From a bacterium BMS3Bbin13 (GTDB lineage: Bacteria > Pseudomonadota > Gammaproteobacteria > 21-64-14): 32,538 nt of DNA. Shown here piece by piece: positions 1 through 8,316 of the stretch. Location of the stretch: positions 1 through 32,538 of the forward strand of contig BDTW01000057.1 in NCBI GenBank assembly GCA_002897735.1, written 5' to 3'. The position numbers were made by a program, and so were the translations under genes. The notes under the pieces are model-generated. The model ran no database searches and had not been told where the DNA came from. It worked only from the letters and a program-made list of their open reading frames with translations. Positions within the stretch are counted from its first letter, which is position 1. Each line of letters starts with the position of its first letter.

Positions 1-1
1 G

Positions 2-352
2 CCGATGGTGAATCGTCATATTGAACTCTATGGCTATCCCCCCAAGCAGGTGGCCGCCGATGGCGGCTATGCCAGTAGCGCCAATCTGGAAGCCGCCAAG
101 GGGTTGAAAGTCAAGGATGTCGCCTTTCACAAGAAGCGTGGGCTTTGCATTGAAGCCATGGCCAAGAGTCTGTGGGTCTATCGTAAGCTCAGGAATTTTC
201 GTGCGGGTATCGAGGCGGGGATCTCCTGTCTGAAACGCGCCTATGGATTGAGCCGTTGCACCTGGAAGGGCATTGCGCATTTCCGGGCGTATGTCTGGTC
301 ATCCGTGGTTGCGCACAATCTGGCGCTGTTGACACGACTGAAACCGGCGTAG
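2..352 (+). CDS. IS transposase, C-terminal part (runs off the left edge)
   Basis: The reading frame is open to the left window edge, so this is the end of a larger transposase, not a 115-aa protein starting at the internal ATG. It would cut and join IS ends. The segment VAADGGYAS holds the second Asp expected of a DDE catalytic core. RNFRAGIEAGISCLKRAYGL carries the likely final Glu and is followed by a Tyr/Trp-rich end. The wording resembles ISNCY-type elements that I recall, but the exact IS family cannot be fixed without a search. The stop TAG at 350-352 is followed by about 200 bp without a gene, ending near GGACGGACACTAGG (around 552-566), a plausible right IS end. Confidence is high for a DDE transposase and lower for the family. 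Confidence 0.8.
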   Translation, partial: PMVNRHIELYGYPPKQVAADGGYASSANLEAAKGLKVKDVAFHKKRGLCIEAMAKSLWVYRKLRNFRAGIEAGISCLKRAYGLSRCTWKGIAHFRAYVWSSVVAHNLALLTRLKPA

Positions 353-559
353 GCGCCGCTGGTACCGTGTCGGCTATCGGTGGTTCACCCATCGAGGGTT
401 GGGTGTGCCTCGAGCCGGGTGAGTGCGCTCAATCGCCCGTGATCATTGCGCGGTTCGGGTGGAAAACGATGGGGTTTATCCGGGTCGACCCAAAATGCAG
501 GTTTGTCGATCGACAATATCAACGGGTTGCCGTTGAAAACAGGCGTTTCTGGACGGACA
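353..559. other. Non-coding tail between transposase and broken AlbA-type gene
   Basis: I see no credible gene here; short ORFs on both strands look like shadows. It probably holds the right end of the insertion sequence, because the decayed minus-strand gene begins to be recognisable immediately after it. I could not identify a matching left inverted repeat because the left end of the element lies outside the window. Confidence 0.4.
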
Positions 560-1662
560 CTAGGTAGTATCGCTTGTTGAAACCTCGCTCGCGGATGTGC
601 GCCCTGCCTCGCCGGCTGCCTTCGCAATCGCTCCAGCCACGATCAGGTTGGGATAGCGACTCTCAACCAACCCGTCAGACTTCAGGCGACGGTGCTCGTC
701 CCGGCTGATCCGCTGCTTCTTTTGTATCCGGTCGAGAAACATGACCTGCCCGAGATTAAGGTCGGTCCGCTCCATCAGGAACCGCGTGTAGCGCTCGTCG
801 AGGATCCGGCCCGCGAGACTCACGGTAACCTAACCCGGATTGCTCAAGTCCGTAGTCCGGCAACGGAAACGAGCGTCGCCGCTGGGCCTCGAACATGCGT
901 TTGATACCGCCACCCTGGGTGTCAATCAGGTTCAACTCGACCATGGCGTCGGCCAGAAAGGGGTTGCGGTAGATAGCCTGGGGCGCATCCTGTCGGATCA
1001 CGGTCTCGACATCACCCGGCAGGAAGTCGCCGACATTCGTCAAGAGCACCCGATCCGGAAACTCGACCACGGCGATCCGCCCATGCCGTCGGTAGTCCTG
1101 GTGCGCAATGGCGTTGTGCAGCGCCTCCCGAATTACCCATGGGTCGTACTGGGTAATTTCCTGGGGGAACAGGGTCCCACTCGGTAGCGCGCGCACGGTC
1201 AGGTTGCGGATGCGCGTCAGCAACCGGTCACCGGCGAGCAGGATCGGTCTTGCTCGATCCAACGCGTACGTACGCCGAGCCATAAAAGCTGACCGGTTCG
1301 CCCTGCGCGGGCCCAATCTCGAACAGGACAACCCGGCCATCAGGATGCAAAACGATAGGCGTCTCCACACCAGGGTTCGGGTGCAGACCGACCGCCAGCC
1401 ACGGCAACAGGTCCTGATTGCCCTTGCCTTTGACCACGTACGGGTCGAAGCCCGTGCCAACAACAGCATGGGTCGCGTCGTCAATGCCGAAGACAAGGTA
1501 ACCGCAAGGCTGATTCGCGAGGCAGGCCGCATTGGCGAGCGCCGACAGGTACTCGCCGAGTACCTGTGACTCGCAGCGGTTGCGTTTGAACTCGAACCAC
1601 TCCGTCTCTGCCGGCAACGCACGCAGGCGGTCGATGAGTGCGATTTGCTCGCGCTCGCTCAC
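560..1662 (-). pseudogene. Broken AlbA_2-domain / RecG-like ATP-binding protein
   Basis: Three consecutive minus-strand frames together spell one protein. 1662-1228 (GTG start) gives the N-terminal AlbA_2-type domain (ETEWFEFKRN, GYLVFGIDD, AYVRVGSS). The next frame gives the ATPase-like part (REALHNAIAHQDY, DTQGGGIKRMF). 823-560 gives the C-terminal winged-helix-like part (LNLGQVMFLDRIQ). At the second junction (about 830-850) the sequence reads PDYGL in one frame and, after a 1-nt shift, LSNPG-stop-VTVSLAGRIL in the next, so there is both a frameshift and an in-frame TAG. At the first junction roughly 100 codons seem to be missing compared with relatives of about 480 aa. Such genes often sit beside type I restriction genes, as here, where its GTG overlaps the hsdS remnant stop as GTGA. 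It is almost certainly non-functional. Confidence 0.75.
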
Positions 1663-1868
1663 CCCCCGGCCTCCTCGGGCGCCGCATCGAGGTCGTCGGT
1701 GGCAGCGTCCGCGGCATCGGTCAGGGCGTCGGGCGGCCCGGGTTCCTCGGCCTCATCCTGCAGGCGCAAAGCCGCCTCGCGGACGTCGAGCTTGCCGGTG
1801 ACGACATCGGCGATCAGGCGGGTGCGGTATTCGCGGAGGAGGGAGATCTCGCTGTGGGCCACTTGCAC
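1659..1868 (-). pseudogene. hsdS: C-terminal remnant of type I restriction specificity subunit
   Basis: The minus-strand frame reads SEISLLREYRTRLIADVVTG followed by KLDVREAALRL. This is the conserved C-terminal coiled-coil and tail of many HsdS proteins, which in the intact complex choose the DNA target for methylation and cleavage. Only about 69 codons remain. In-frame TGA about 17 nt upstream and the fnr gene beginning at 1940 show that the two target-recognition domains, hsdM and hsdR are gone from this side. The possible GTG at 1868 is not a meaningful start. The end overlaps the next minus-strand gene by 4 nt, as expected for an old hsdS-AlbA_2 operon. What remains after the core is acidic and Asp/Ala-rich, a usual variable tail. 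Confidence 0.6.
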
Positions 1869-1939
1869 CGCATGGCCGAGTCAGCGAAGGCGCCTCTCTT
1901 CGTGGCAGACTGGAACGAAGGCGGCCCCCTGAGCGCGCA

Positions 1940-2719
1940 TCACGAACGCTGTCCGTGGTAGGAGCGCGGGTCCGGCTCCAGGGGCCGCACGCCGGCCAGC
2001 ATGCGGAGCCGCTCCGGTTCCCTGAGTTGCACCAGCTTGCGGTCCACCGAGATACAGCCCTGGCCCTGGAGGCGGGTGAACAACCGGCTCACGGTCTCCA
2101 CCGCCAACCCGAGGTAGTTGCCGATGTCGCCGCGCGACATGCTGAGGCGGAACTCGACCGCGGAGTAGCCGCGTTCATGGAAGCGGTTCGACAGGGTAAT
2201 GAGGAAGGTCACGAGCCGCTCCTCGGCATTCCTCTTCCCCAGCATGAGCAGGTGCTCGTGGTCGCGCAGCACCTCCCGGCTCATCAACCGGTGCATCTGC
2301 CGCTGCAGGCCCGGGACCTGTCCGGCGAGCGACTCGAGCTGCGGGAACGGGACCTCGCACATGCTGGTCGTCTCCAGGGCGACGGCCCCGCAGTGGTGTT
2401 CTTCAACGTGAATGGCATCCAGGCCCACCAACTCGCCCGGGAGGTGGAACCCGGTGACCTGCTCCTGGCCCCGGTCGGTGGGCACACAGCTCTTGATCGA
2501 TCCGGAGCGCACCAAGTACACGGAATGGAACCGATCGCCCGTGCGGTAGAGATGCTCGCCGCGCCGCAACGGCCGACGGCGCTTGATGATCGCATCGAGC
2601 CGCTCGATGTCGTCGCGCGAGGCCCCCACCGGCAGGCACAATTGCGCCAGACTGCAGGCTCGACACGCCACCTTGAGCCGTTTCAGGCTGACGACCTTGT
2701 CCATGTCGTTTCGATCCAT
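1940..2719 (-). CDS. fnr: Fnr/Anr-type oxygen-sensing transcription regulator
   Basis: This is a CRP/FNR-family regulator that binds a [4Fe-4S] cluster without oxygen and then dimerises on TTGAT-N4-ATCAA sites. With the ATG at 2719 the protein is 259 aa and the N-terminal cysteines are C19, C22 and C28 ([10 protein letters not shown]), with the fourth ligand C121 in SMCEVPF, matching E. coli C20/C23/C29/C122. The cyclic-nucleotide-like beta-roll includes [14 protein letters not shown]. The recognition helix holds VETVSRL with the Glu-Ser-Arg reading residues. I chose 2719 because GGAGG lies just upstream. The in-frame TTG at 2770 falls inside an FNR box and would be an odd start. The gene is divergent from hisB. 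It fits an anaerobic lifestyle and probably controls anaerobic genes elsewhere. Confidence 0.93.
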   Translation of the reverse strand: MDRNDMDKVVSLKRLKVACRACSLAQLCLPVGASRDDIERLDAIIKRRRPLRRGEHLYRTGDRFHSVYLVRSGSIKSCVPTDRGQEQVTGFHLPGELVGLDAIHVEEHHCGAVALETTSMCEVPFPQLESLAGQVPGLQRQMHRLMSREVLRDHEHLLMLGKRNAEERLVTFLITLSNRFHERGYSAVEFRLSMSRGDIGNYLGLAVETVSRLFTRLQGQGCISVDRKLVQLREPERLRMLAGVRPLEPDPRSYHGQRS

Positions 2720-2756
2720 GCGCCCCCCCCTCCGGCTCCCGATTTCAACAGATTCA

Positions 2757-2770
2757 TTGACTGGGATCAA
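2757..2770 (-). promoter_or_regulatory. FNR/Anr box in front of fnr
   Basis: On the minus strand the site reads TTGATCCCAGTCAA, one mismatch from the consensus TTGAT-N4-ATCAA. Its centre lies about 44 nt upstream of the fnr ATG at 2719. A box that close to the start codon, with little room for an activated promoter at -41.5, suggests that it overlaps the promoter or start of transcription and serves negative autoregulation. That role is inference; the match itself is seen directly. Confidence 0.65.
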
Positions 2771-2921
2771 ATTTCACCGCTTCCGGGCGGGCGCCGACGC
2801 CGGCCGGGCACACAACTCCCCGGGTTTTAACCGGTTACGGTTTCCCGGGGCGTCCGATCCCGGTATCATGGTGCGGATCGGACCGACCCCCCGGTCGGAT
2901 CCCCAGCGGGAGCCCAAGGGC

Positions 2922-3512
2922 GTGTCACGCAGTGCCGGCAGCGAACGCAGCACCCGGGAGACCCGTATCCGGGTCCGCCTGGATCTCGACGGGAGCGGAT
3001 GCGCCACGCTGCGCACCGGCCTGCCGTTTTTCGAACACATGCTGGAGCAGGTGGCGCATCACGGGCTGGTGGACCTGGAGATCGAGGCCGAGGGCGACCT
3101 CGAGGTCGACGCCCACCACACGGTGGAGGACGTGGGTATCGCGCTCGGGCAGGCGTTCCTCACCGCGCTCGGGGACAAGCGCGGCATCCGTCGCTACGGC
3201 CATGCCTACGTCCCGCTCGACGAGGCCCTGTCACGCGTAGTGTTCGATTGTTCGGGGCGTCCGGGCCTGGAGTACCGCGTACGCTTCCCACGGGCCCGCA
3301 TCGGCGATTTCGACGTGGACCTGTTCCGGGAGTTCTTTCAGGGCTTCGTGAACCACGCCCGGGTGACCCTGCACATCGACGTCCTGCACGGGGACAACGC
3401 CCACCACGTCGCCGAGACGATCTTCAAGGCGTTCGGCCGGGCCCTGCGCGCGGCCGTGGAGACCGATCCGCGCGTCGCCGGCGCGGTACCCTCGACGAAA
3501 GGGAGTCTGTAG
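2922..3512 (+). CDS. hisB: Imidazoleglycerol-phosphate dehydratase
   Basis: HisB performs the sixth step of histidine synthesis, dehydrating imidazole glycerol phosphate with a di-manganese centre. The metal-binding motifs are visible: HHTVEDVG, a second HH in [17 protein letters not shown], and [17 protein letters not shown] in the N-terminal half. GTG at 2922, preceded by GGGAG, gives 196 aa and aligns with the usual length of about 197 aa in pseudomonads. An in-frame ATG at 2868 would add 18 residues without family support. This is the monofunctional dehydratase; the phosphatase domain of the enterobacterial fusion is absent. It is the first gene of a his operon continuing with hisH 69 nt downstream. 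Confidence 0.95.
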   Translation: MSRSAGSERSTRETRIRVRLDLDGSGCATLRTGLPFFEHMLEQVAHHGLVDLEIEAEGDLEVDAHHTVEDVGIALGQAFLTALGDKRGIRRYGHAYVPLDEALSRVVFDCSGRPGLEYRVRFPRARIGDFDVDLFREFFQGFVNHARVTLHIDVLHGDNAHHVAETIFKAFGRALRAAVETDPRVAGAVPSTKGSL

Positions 3513-3581
3513 GCCGGAAGCGATCTCCGCCGTGACCCGCCCCCGCCCCGGAGCGCACGCCGAAACCCGCCGCACACCGAC

Positions 3582-4226
3582 ATGAACACCGTCGCGATCA
3601 TCGACTACGGCATGAGCAACCTGCGTTCCGTGCACAAGGCACTGGAGCATGTGGCCCCGCACGCACGCATCTACGTCACGGACGACCCGCGGCGGGTCCG
3701 GGAGGCGGCGCGCATCGTCTTCCCGGGGCAGGGGGCGATCGGCGAGTGCATGGAGCGGCTGCGCGCGCGCGGCCTGGACGAGGCGATCGTCGAGACGCTG
3801 CACGCGCGGCCGTTCCTCGGCATCTGCCTGGGACTGCAGGCGCTCATGGGATTCAGCGAGGAGAACGGCGGAACCCCGGGGCTCGGCGCCTTCCCCGGAT
3901 CGGTGGTGCGGTTTCCCGAGGACGCGCGCGATCCCGACGGCGGGCGCCTCAAGATCCCCCACATGGGCTGGAACGAGGTGCACCGGACGCGCGACCACCC
4001 GCTGTGGGACGACATCGCCCGGGACGACCGGTTCTATTTCGTGCACAGCTACCACGTGGTCCCGGAGGACGGGGCGCTGGTGGCCGCGACCACGCCCTAC
4101 GCCGGGGGATTTGCATCGGCGCTGGCGCGCGATAATATCTTCGCGGTGCAGTTCCATCCGGAGAAGAGCCAGCGCGCGGGGCTCACGCTTCTGAGGAATT
4201 TTCTGCGCTGGGACGGCACCGCCTGA
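3582..4226 (+). CDS. hisH: Imidazole glycerol phosphate synthase, glutamine amidotransferase subunit
   Basis: HisH hydrolyses glutamine and passes ammonia to HisF through the HisF barrel. It is a class I amidotransferase: the nucleophile is C82 in FLGICLGLQ, and the His/Glu pair is H192 and E194 in QFHPEKS. The N-terminus [14 protein letters not shown] is typical. It has 214 aa, normal for the family. It sits between hisB and hisA, as in most proteobacterial his operons. A 55-nt gap separates it from the hisA start, and all genes read rightwards, so co-transcription is likely. Confidence 0.96.
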   Translation: MNTVAIIDYGMSNLRSVHKALEHVAPHARIYVTDDPRRVREAARIVFPGQGAIGECMERLRARGLDEAIVETLHARPFLGICLGLQALMGFSEENGGTPGLGAFPGSVVRFPEDARDPDGGRLKIPHMGWNEVHRTRDHPLWDDIARDDRFYFVHSYHVVPEDGALVAATTPYAGGFASALARDNIFAVQFHPEKSQRAGLTLLRNFLRWDGTA

Positions 4227-4281
4227 TCGGACGGCGACAGGCGTCGTGACCATCGGACAAAGGCTAAATGAAGACCGGACC

Positions 4282-5025
4282 ATGTTGCTGATACCCGCCA
4301 TCGATCTCAAGGACGGCAAGTGCGTGCGGCTGCGCCAGGGCCGCATGGAAGAGGAGACGATATTCTCCGACGACCCGGTGGAGGTGGCCGGGCGCTGGGC
4401 CGGGGCCGGGGCACGGCGCCTGCACATCGTGGACCTCAACGGGGCGTTCGCCGGCCACCCGGTCAACGCCGAGATCATCGGGCGCATCGCCGAGGCCCAT
4501 CCCGGCCTGGACCTCGAGGTGGGCGGGGGGATCCGCGACGAGGACACGGTGCAGGCCTACCTCGACGCCGGCGTGCGGTACGTGATCATAGGGACGCAGG
4601 CGGTCAAGGCCCCGCACTTCATCAACGACCTGTGCCTGGAGTTCCCGGGCCACGTCCTGGTGGGCCTGGACGCGCGCGACGGCAGGGTGGCCATCGAGGG
4701 CTGGTCCAAACTCTCCAACCGGAAAGTGGTCGACCTGGCGCGGCGCTTCGAGCAGGACGGCGTGGAGGCGATCATCTACACCGACATCGGCCGCGACGGG
4801 ATGATGAACGGCGTCAACGCCGAGGCCACCGCGGAACTGGCGCGCGCCATCCACATACCGGTCATCGCCTCGGGCGGCATCCACGACCTGGACGACGTGC
4901 GCGCCCTGTGCGACGTCGCCGGGGAGGGCATCACGGCCGCCGTGATCGGTCGCGCGCTCTACGAGGGAACCCTGGATCTCGCCGAGGCGCAGCGCCTGGC
5001 CGATGAACTCTGCGGCGCCGACTGA
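4282..5025 (+). CDS. hisA: ProFAR isomerase (phosphoribosylformimino-5-aminoimidazole carboxamide ribotide isomerase)
   Basis: HisA is a (beta/alpha)8 barrel that converts ProFAR to PRFAR by an Amadori rearrangement. With the ATG at 4282 the protein begins [17 protein letters not shown] and is 247 aa, the normal size. The catalytic acids are D8 in PAIDLKDG and the Asp in [12 protein letters not shown]. The phosphate-binding loops GGGIRD and [10 protein letters not shown] are present. An upstream in-frame GTG (4246) would add 12 residues that the family lacks. hisF follows after 29 nt. Confidence 0.96.
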   Translation: MLLIPAIDLKDGKCVRLRQGRMEEETIFSDDPVEVAGRWAGAGARRLHIVDLNGAFAGHPVNAEIIGRIAEAHPGLDLEVGGGIRDEDTVQAYLDAGVRYVIIGTQAVKAPHFINDLCLEFPGHVLVGLDARDGRVAIEGWSKLSNRKVVDLARRFEQDGVEAIIYTDIGRDGMMNGVNAEATAELARAIHIPVIASGGIHDLDDVRALCDVAGEGITAAVIGRALYEGTLDLAEAQRLADELCGAD

Positions 5026-5054
5026 ATGCCGCACCCCGCGGCGGAAAGCCACCA

Positions 5055-5828
5055 TTGAGTCTCGCCAAGCGCATCATCCCCTGCCTGGACGTCGACGCCG
5101 GTCGCGTCGTGAAGGGCGTGCGCTTCGTGGAGATCCGCGACGCCGGCGACCCGGTCGAGGTGGCGCGCCGCTACGATGAGCAGGGCGCCGACGAGATCAC
5201 CTTCCTGGACATCACCGCCAGTTCCGATGAGCGCGACACCATCGTGCACGTGGTGGAGCAGGTCGCCTCCGAGGTGTTCATCCCGCTCACCGTGGGCGGC
5301 GGAATCCGCAGCGTCGAGGACGTGCGCCGCATGCTAAACGCCGGCGCCGACAAGGTCGCCATCAACACCGCGGCGGTCCACGACCCGGAACTGGTGCGCG
5401 AGGCGGCGCGGCGCTTCGGCGCCCAGTGCCTGGTGGTGGCCGTCGACGCCAAGCGGACGAGCGCCGCGGGCGAGACGCCGCGCTGGGAAGTCTTCACGCA
5501 CGGCGGGCGGCGCGCGAGCGGCCTGGACGCCGTCGAATGGGCGGCGCGCATGGCCCGCTACGGTGCCGGCGAGATCCTGCTGACCAGCATGGACCGGGAC
5601 GGCACGCGGGAGGGTTTCGACCTGGCGCTGACCCGGGCGGTGAGCGAGGCGGTACCGGTCCCGGTGATCGCCTCGGGAGGCGTGGGCACCCTCGATCACC
5701 TGGTGGCGGGGGTGCGCGAGGGGCGCGCGGACGCGGTACTCGCGGCCAGCATCTTCCACTACGGCGAGTACACGATCGCCGAGGCCAAGGCGTACATGGC
5801 CCGACACGGCGTCGTGGTGCGAAACTGA
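5055..5828 (+). CDS. hisF: Imidazole glycerol phosphate synthase, cyclase subunit
   Basis: HisF uses ammonia from HisH to turn PRFAR into imidazole glycerol phosphate and AICAR. It is a barrel related to HisA. The start codon is TTG at 5055, giving [21 protein letters not shown], with GGAAAG a few nucleotides upstream; no ATG or GTG fits better. Catalytic Asp residues are D12 in PCLDVD and the Asp in VVAVDAKR. Phosphate loops [12 protein letters not shown] and [12 protein letters not shown] are visible. Length is 257 aa, as expected. The rare TTG start may lower expression relative to its neighbours. Confidence 0.96.
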   Translation: MSLAKRIIPCLDVDAGRVVKGVRFVEIRDAGDPVEVARRYDEQGADEITFLDITASSDERDTIVHVVEQVASEVFIPLTVGGGIRSVEDVRRMLNAGADKVAINTAAVHDPELVREAARRFGAQCLVVAVDAKRTSAAGETPRWEVFTHGGRRASGLDAVEWAARMARYGAGEILLTSMDRDGTREGFDLALTRAVSEAVPVPVIASGGVGTLDHLVAGVREGRADAVLAASIFHYGEYTIAEAKAYMARHGVVVRN

Positions 5829-5885
5829 CCGGCCGGGCGCCGCCCGCGCCTTGCAACCTGGCCCCATTAGCCGGAGACTCTCGGG

Positions 5886-6272
5886 ATGAGCGCGACGTGG
5901 CTGGATGAGATCCAATGGAACCCGGACGGACTGGTGCCGGTCATCGCCCAGGACGCCGACAGCGGCACCGTGCTGATGCTCGCCTGGGCGAACCGCGAGT
6001 CGCTGGAGGCGACACGGGCCGGCGGGCGCGCCGTCTACTGGTCCCGATCCCGCGGGCGGCTGTGGCGCAAGGGCGAATCCTCCGGACACGAGCAGGTGGT
6101 GCGGGAGATCCGCCTGGACTGCGACGGCGACACGGTGTTGCTGCGCGTCGAGCAGAAGGGCGGCATCGCCTGCCACACCGGGCGCCGGGACTGCTTCTTC
6201 CGGCGTATGGACGGAGATCGCTGGAACACCGTCGAACCGGTCCTCAAGGACCCCCGTGAGATCTATGGCTGA
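5886..6272 (+). CDS. hisI: Phosphoribosyl-AMP cyclohydrolase
   Basis: HisI opens the adenine ring of phosphoribosyl-AMP, the third step of histidine synthesis, using zinc. It is a stand-alone 128-aa enzyme, not the HisIE fusion. Hallmarks are [31 protein letters not shown] with SSGHEQVV, the metal-binding run [10 protein letters not shown], and the Cys pair in [14 protein letters not shown]. Its last codons overlap the hisE start (ATG 6265) by 8 nt, so the two are translationally coupled and likely made in equal amounts. Confidence 0.96.
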   Translation: MSATWLDEIQWNPDGLVPVIAQDADSGTVLMLAWANRESLEATRAGGRAVYWSRSRGRLWRKGESSGHEQVVREIRLDCDGDTVLLRVEQKGGIACHTGRRDCFFRRMDGDRWNTVEPVLKDPREIYG

Positions 6273-6582
6273 GATCCTGGACCGGCTCGGAGAGATCCTG
6301 GAGGCGCGCAAGGACGCCGACCCGCGGAGTTCCTACGTCGCCTCGCTGTACCACAAGGGCCAGGATGCGATCCTGCGCAAGATCTCCGAGGAGGCGACCG
6401 AGACGATTCTGGCCGCGAAGCAGGGCGACCGGGAGCAGATCGTCTACGAAACCGCGGACCTGTGGTTCCACACCCTGGTGCTGCTGGCGAGCGAGGATCT
6501 GCGCCCGGGTGACGTGTGCCGGGAGCTGGAGCGGCGTTTCGGCGTCTCGGGGATCGAAGAGAAGGCCGGCCGCGGCGACTGA
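6265..6582 (+). CDS. hisE: Phosphoribosyl-ATP pyrophosphatase
   Basis: HisE removes pyrophosphate from phosphoribosyl-ATP, the second step of the pathway. It is an all-helical MazG-like protein. The motif [17 protein letters not shown] and the following [14 protein letters not shown] carry the acidic residues that bind magnesium. ATG at 6265 gives [16 protein letters not shown] and 105 aa. A GTG three codons upstream is possible, but the ATG matches family N-termini. It overlaps hisI by 8 nt and is followed 46 nt later by tatA, a linkage common in gammaproteobacteria. Confidence 0.95.
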   Translation: MAEILDRLGEILEARKDADPRSSYVASLYHKGQDAILRKISEEATETILAAKQGDREQIVYETADLWFHTLVLLASEDLRPGDVCRELERRFGVSGIEEKAGRGD

Positions 6583-6628
6583 AGGCGCGGGGGCGGCAAG
6601 CCGCCCCGGCATGACGAGGGATAGGCAG

Positions 6629-6886
6629 ATGGGTTTCGGATTCAAAGAACTGTTGATCATCCTGGTGATCGTCCTGGTGCTGTTCGGCGCCAAGCGCCTG
6701 CGCAACATCGGCTCCGATCTTGGGTCCGCGGTCCGCGGCTTCCGCGGTTCGCTGCATGAGGACGAGGACAAGACCCCGCCTCCCGAAACCGACCAGGAAC
6801 CGACGTCCTCCAAAGAAGCGACCGGCCGCGTGATCGAGGGCGAGGCCCAGCGGCAGGAACATCGCCAGGAGAAGGACAAGGTCTGA
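6629..6886 (+). CDS. tatA: Twin-arginine translocase protein TatA
   Basis: TatA forms the pore-like assembly through which folded proteins with RR signal peptides cross the inner membrane. The 85-aa protein has a short periplasmic N-terminus, one membrane helix (ELLIILVIVLVLFG), the conserved FGAKRL hinge and an amphipathic helix (IGSDLGSAVRGF). It ends with a charged, disordered tail rich in Glu, Lys and Gln. ATG at 6629 is preceded by GAGGG. It follows hisE closely and precedes tatB and tatC, so his and tat genes may share transcripts. Confidence 0.94.
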   Translation: MGFGFKELLIILVIVLVLFGAKRLRNIGSDLGSAVRGFRGSLHEDEDKTPPPETDQEPTSSKEATGRVIEGEAQRQEHRQEKDKV

Positions 6887-7000
6887 AGCGGGGCGCCGTC
6901 CGCGCCCCCGGGTCCCCCCGGGGGTTGCGGGCGTCCGGCGGGCTTCGCAGCGGCCCGGATTCCGCCCCACACTCGTTGAACCCGCGCCCGGTACACCTCA

Positions 7001-7501
7001 ATGTTCGACTTCGGCTTTTGGGAACTGGTGGTCGTGATGGTCGTGGCCCTGGTCGTAGTGGGTCCCGAGCGGCTGCCGCAGATCGCGCGCACCGCGGGGC
7101 TGTGGATCGGGCGCCTGCGGCGCATGGCCGACGGGGTGCGCGAGGAGATCCAGCGGGAACTGGCCGCCGAGGACCTGAAGAAAAGCATCAAGGACCTCAA
7201 GGGAGAGGCCGGATTCGACGAGTTGGATCAGGTGATGCGCGAGACCGAGGCGGCGATGCACGACACCCCGGATTCGCCGGCGCACGACGCCAAGTACGAG
7301 ATCCTGGAGGAGGAACCGGAGGAGTCCACGACACCGGGTGCCGCCACGGAGAGCGACGGCCCGGCGCCCGACACCGAACCTCACACGCCGCCGGCGTCCG
7401 GAACGATTCCGGACGCCGCGCCGGCTCCGGGCCCGAAGGCGACGGCAGACGCCGCCCCGACCGAACCGCGCCGGGATGGAGCCCATGACGGAACGGCCTG
7501 A
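7001..7501 (+). CDS. tatB: Sec-independent translocase protein TatB
   Basis: TatB forms the substrate receptor with TatC. The protein begins MFDFGFWELVVVMVVALVVV, then the diagnostic GPERLPQIAR, which separates TatB from TatA, and a long amphipathic/coiled-coil helix (GRLRRMADGVREEIQREL). The last 80 residues are Pro/Ala/Glu-rich and look disordered. At 166 aa it is of normal length. Its end overlaps the tatC start by 17 nt, pointing to coupled translation. A gap of 114 nt separates it from tatA; I see no clear terminator in it. Confidence 0.94.
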   Translation: MFDFGFWELVVVMVVALVVVGPERLPQIARTAGLWIGRLRRMADGVREEIQRELAAEDLKKSIKDLKGEAGFDELDQVMRETEAAMHDTPDSPAHDAKYEILEEEPEESTTPGAATESDGPAPDTEPHTPPASGTIPDAAPAPGPKATADAAPTEPRRDGAHDGTA

Positions 7502-8288
7502 GAAAAAACGCGAGGCGGGAGACGAAGAACAGCCGTTCGTCTCCCACCTGATCGAGCTGCGCGGCCGGCTGCTGCGCAGCATCGCGGTGGTCGTCGTGAT
7601 CTTCATGGGGCTCTCGGCGTACGCCGACACGCTCTATTCGATGCTCGCCAAACCGCTGCTCCGCCAGTTCCCCAAGGGGAGCAGCATGATCGCCATCGAC
7701 GTCACCTCGCCGTTCCTGGCCCCGTTCCACTTCGCGCTGGTGCTCGCGATCTTCCTCGCCATGCCCTACCTGCTCTACCAGATCTGGGCGTTTATCGCCC
7801 CGGGACTCTACCGCCACGAGCGCCGGTTCGCCCTGCCGCTACTGGTCTCCAGCACGGCGCTGTTCTACGGCGGAATGGCGTTTGCCTACTTCGTGGTGTT
7901 TCCGCTGATGTTCCGCTTCTTCACTCACGCCGCACCGCGCGGCGTGAAGGTCATGACCGACATCAAAAGCTATCTCGATTTCGTACTGACCATGTTTTTC
8001 GCCTTCGGAATCGCCTTCGAGACCCCGATCGCCACCATCCTGCTGGTGTGGACCGGGGCCACCACCCCGCAGAAGCTGGCCCGGATGCGCCCGTACGTGA
8101 TCGTCGCCTGCTTCGTGATCGGGATGCTCCTCACGCCGCCCGACGTACTCTCCCAGGTGTCGCTGGCGGTGCCTATGTGGCTGCTGTTCGAACTCGGGGT
8201 CGCGTGGTCGCGGTTCTTCGTCCGGCGCCGGGAGACGGCCGACGCCGTGCCGGCCGGGGACACGCACGGCGACGGCGACGGCGCATAA
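7485..8288 (+). CDS. tatC: Sec-independent translocase protein TatC
   Basis: TatC is the six-helix inner-membrane protein that recognises the twin-arginine signal. Family signatures are seen: FVSHLIELRGRLLRS at the N-terminus (with the conserved Glu), the helix ending PYLLYQIWAFIAPGLYRHER, FFAFGIAFETPI with the conserved Phe and Glu, and LLTPPDVLSQ near the end. ATG at 7485 (MTERPEKKREAGDEEQ) gives 267 aa. ATG at 7476 is also possible but adds only three residues. It closes the his-tat operon; a GC-rich hairpin follows the stop. Confidence 0.95.
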   Translation: MTERPEKKREAGDEEQPFVSHLIELRGRLLRSIAVVVVIFMGLSAYADTLYSMLAKPLLRQFPKGSSMIAIDVTSPFLAPFHFALVLAIFLAMPYLLYQIWAFIAPGLYRHERRFALPLLVSSTALFYGGMAFAYFVVFPLMFRFFTHAAPRGVKVMTDIKSYLDFVLTMFFAFGIAFETPIATILLVWTGATTPQKLARMRPYVIVACFVIGMLLTPPDVLSQVSLAVPMWLLFELGVAWSRFFVRRRETADAVPAGDTHGDGDGA

Positions 8289-8289
8289 G

Positions 8290-8316
8290 GCGCCGCCCTC
8301 CCCTCAGGGGCGGCGC
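8290..8316. terminator. GC-rich hairpin between convergent tatC and PilZ-like gene
   Basis: A 9-bp perfect stem (GCGCCGCCC / GGGCGGCGC) with a 9-nt loop lies directly after the tatC stop. It contains the stop codon of the convergent minus-strand gene in its loop. There is no T-run on either side, so it would be an imperfect intrinsic terminator or an mRNA-stabilising hairpin shared by both transcripts. Confidence 0.45.

Noticed and set aside
2583-2921. Long N-terminal extension of HisB
   Set aside because: It would run through the divergent fnr leader and FNR box and adds residues absent from the family; GTG 2922 gives the normal length.
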